DNA from: Thauera humireducens
GTDB lineage: Bacteria; Pseudomonadota; Gammaproteobacteria; Burkholderiales; Rhodocyclaceae
Length of the DNA: 64,000 bases
Direction: 5' to 3'
NCBI RefSeq assembly: GCF_001051995.2
Contig: NZ_CP014646.1
Span: 434,001 to 498,000, forward strand
This document shows positions 63,232 through 64,000 of the stretch, in pieces. Every line of letters begins with the position of its first letter. Positions within the stretch are counted from its first letter, which is position 1. The translations under genes and the position numbers were made by a program. Below the pieces are notes generated by a model, which did not search any database, was not told the DNA's origin, and saw only the letters and a program-made list of their open reading frames with translations.

Positions 63232-64000
63232 TCAGTTCCGTGCTGCTGCGGTCTTGTCGCTGCCCGGCTTGCTCGGGAAGAAACTGACCTTCTGGGCCAC
63301 CACGGTGTCGCGCATCTTCGTGATGTGCGGCTTCATCGCGCCGACGACGTGCATCTCGCAGCGCTTGCAGTCGAAGCGCAGGGTCAGCGTCTCGTTGCCG
63401 TTGACCAGCTGCATCGGGTCGGGGCGGATGCCTTTCACTTCCTTCGGGCACAGGTTGAAGCTGTAGCGCAGGCAGTGCTTGGTGATCATCAGCGAGACGT
63501 CGTCGGTCTCCTGGTTCTCTTCGAAGGCCGCGTCGATGAGCTTGACGCCGTGCCTGGCGTAAAAGACGCGCGCCTTGTCGTTGAGCACGTTGGCGAGGTA
63601 GCTCAGCGCGTCCTGCGGGTAGGGCACCGGCGGCTCGACCGCGGCGGCGCGCGGCGGGCGCGCGTGGGCCGCGATGCGGGCGGCTTCCAGGCGTTCCACG
63701 GCCTCGCGGCGCAGCGCGTTGAGCTGGCCGGCGGGCAGGAAGGGCACGGTGGGCAGGTCGAGCGTGATCGCGTCGAGGGTGAAGATGGTGTTGCCCAGCT
63801 TGCCGAGGTGCTCGTGCAGCGTGGCGAGCGCGCGCTCGGCGTTCTGCGCCGGCTCGAGGGCGGCGGCGAGCGTCGCGGTGGCGCTGACGCCGTCCTCGTC
63901 GCGCAGCGTCAGCGCCAGGCCGTCACCGGTGACGGCGAGCTGCGCGTCGACGCGGAGGCGGCGCTCGGCGGACTTCTTTTCCAGCGCACGCTCGAACGCG
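63232..64000 (-). CDS. rlhA: U32 family protein, RlhA-like, C-terminal part (cut by window end)
   Basis: The frame stays open from the stop at 63232 to the window edge, giving 256 residues of the C-terminal part; GTG 63747 is only an internal codon. The last segments have a DUF3656-like region (DEDGVSATATLAAAL) and the characteristic ending with YSFNLCPKEVKG and RFDCKRCEMHV, containing paired Cys of a probable iron-sulfur site. This matches RlhA (YdcP), the U32-type enzyme that hydroxylates C2501 of 23S rRNA. The catalytic N-terminal domain lies outside the window, so the specific function is inferred. Confidence 0.78.
   Translation of the reverse strand, partial: AFERALEKKSAERRLRVDAQLAVTGDGLALTLRDEDGVSATATLAAALEPAQNAERALATLHEHLGKLGNTIFTLDAITLDLPTVPFLPAGQLNALRREAVERLEAARIAAHARPPRAAAVEPPVPYPQDALSYLANVLNDKARVFYARHGVKLIDAAFEENQETDDVSLMITKHCLRYSFNLCPKEVKGIRPDPMQLVNGNETLTLRFDCKRCEMHVVGAMKPHITKMRDTVVAQKVSFFPSKPGSDKTAAARN

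Overview
The window is a continuous stretch of chromosomal, GC-rich beta-proteobacterial DNA. Gene content and order point to the Rhodocyclales (Thauera / Azoarcus / Aromatoleum-like denitrifiers): ftsH-folP-glmM linked to pstSCAB and tpiA, a 14-gene nuo operon headed by tRNA-Leu(GAG), a lone cytochrome cd1 nitrite reductase gene, and a Rhodocyclales-style SlyX/QueG/TsaE cluster. The genus call is inference from content; no 16S or other marker was searched. I see no insertion sequence, prophage, CRISPR array or plasmid function. Most of the window is housekeeping, with a denitrification cluster near the right end.

Layout. 0-9.8 kb: end of rlmE, ftsH, folP, glmM, a phosphate uptake operon pstSCAB without phoU, then tpiA, secG and tRNA-Leu(GAG). 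9.87-24.4 kb: complete nuoABCDEFGHIJKLMN (respiratory complex I), followed by a DUF2818 membrane protein and a NUDIX hydrolase in the same direction. 25.4-31.7 kb: FemAB-like acyltransferase, nadE, glnB, an Smr-domain protein, trxB and a CRP-type regulator. 31.9-38.1 kb: ftsK-lolA-rarA, a small conserved-looking orphan gene, serS. 38.1-41.0 kb: an MltF-type lytic transglycosylase, an unusual DnaJ-type protein, then two identical tRNA-Arg(ACG) and a tRNA-Ser(CGA). 41.1-45.6 kb: AhpD-like protein, folE2 and the xseB-ispA-dxs isoprenoid operon. 45.7-47.2 kb: an orphan Rieske oxygenase and a 253-bp imperfect palindrome. 47.2-52.9 kb: ribF-ileS-lspA-fkpB-ispH operon (minus strand). 53.0-56.2 kb: tsaE-amiC (minus) divergent from queG-slyX.

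Denitrification cluster, 56.3-60.7 kb: a perfect FNR/DNR box (TTGAT-N4-ATCAA) in front of nirS; then a 499-residue soluble protein that joins a CRP/FNR-type DNA-binding module to two PilJ/NarX-like sensor modules; then norE and norF on the other strand. Genes for d1-haem synthesis and for the NorCB reductase are not here and must lie elsewhere if the pathway is complete. The CRP/FNR-PilJ-PilJ protein is the best candidate for an undescribed system: it looks like a one-component cytoplasmic nitrate/nitrite sensor placed next to a promoter carrying the kind of site its recognition helix should bind.

60.8-64 kb: creA, a small unknown gene, a divergent short MgtE-type transporter, a thioredoxin-fold protein and the 3' part of a U32-family gene (rlhA-like) that runs off the window.
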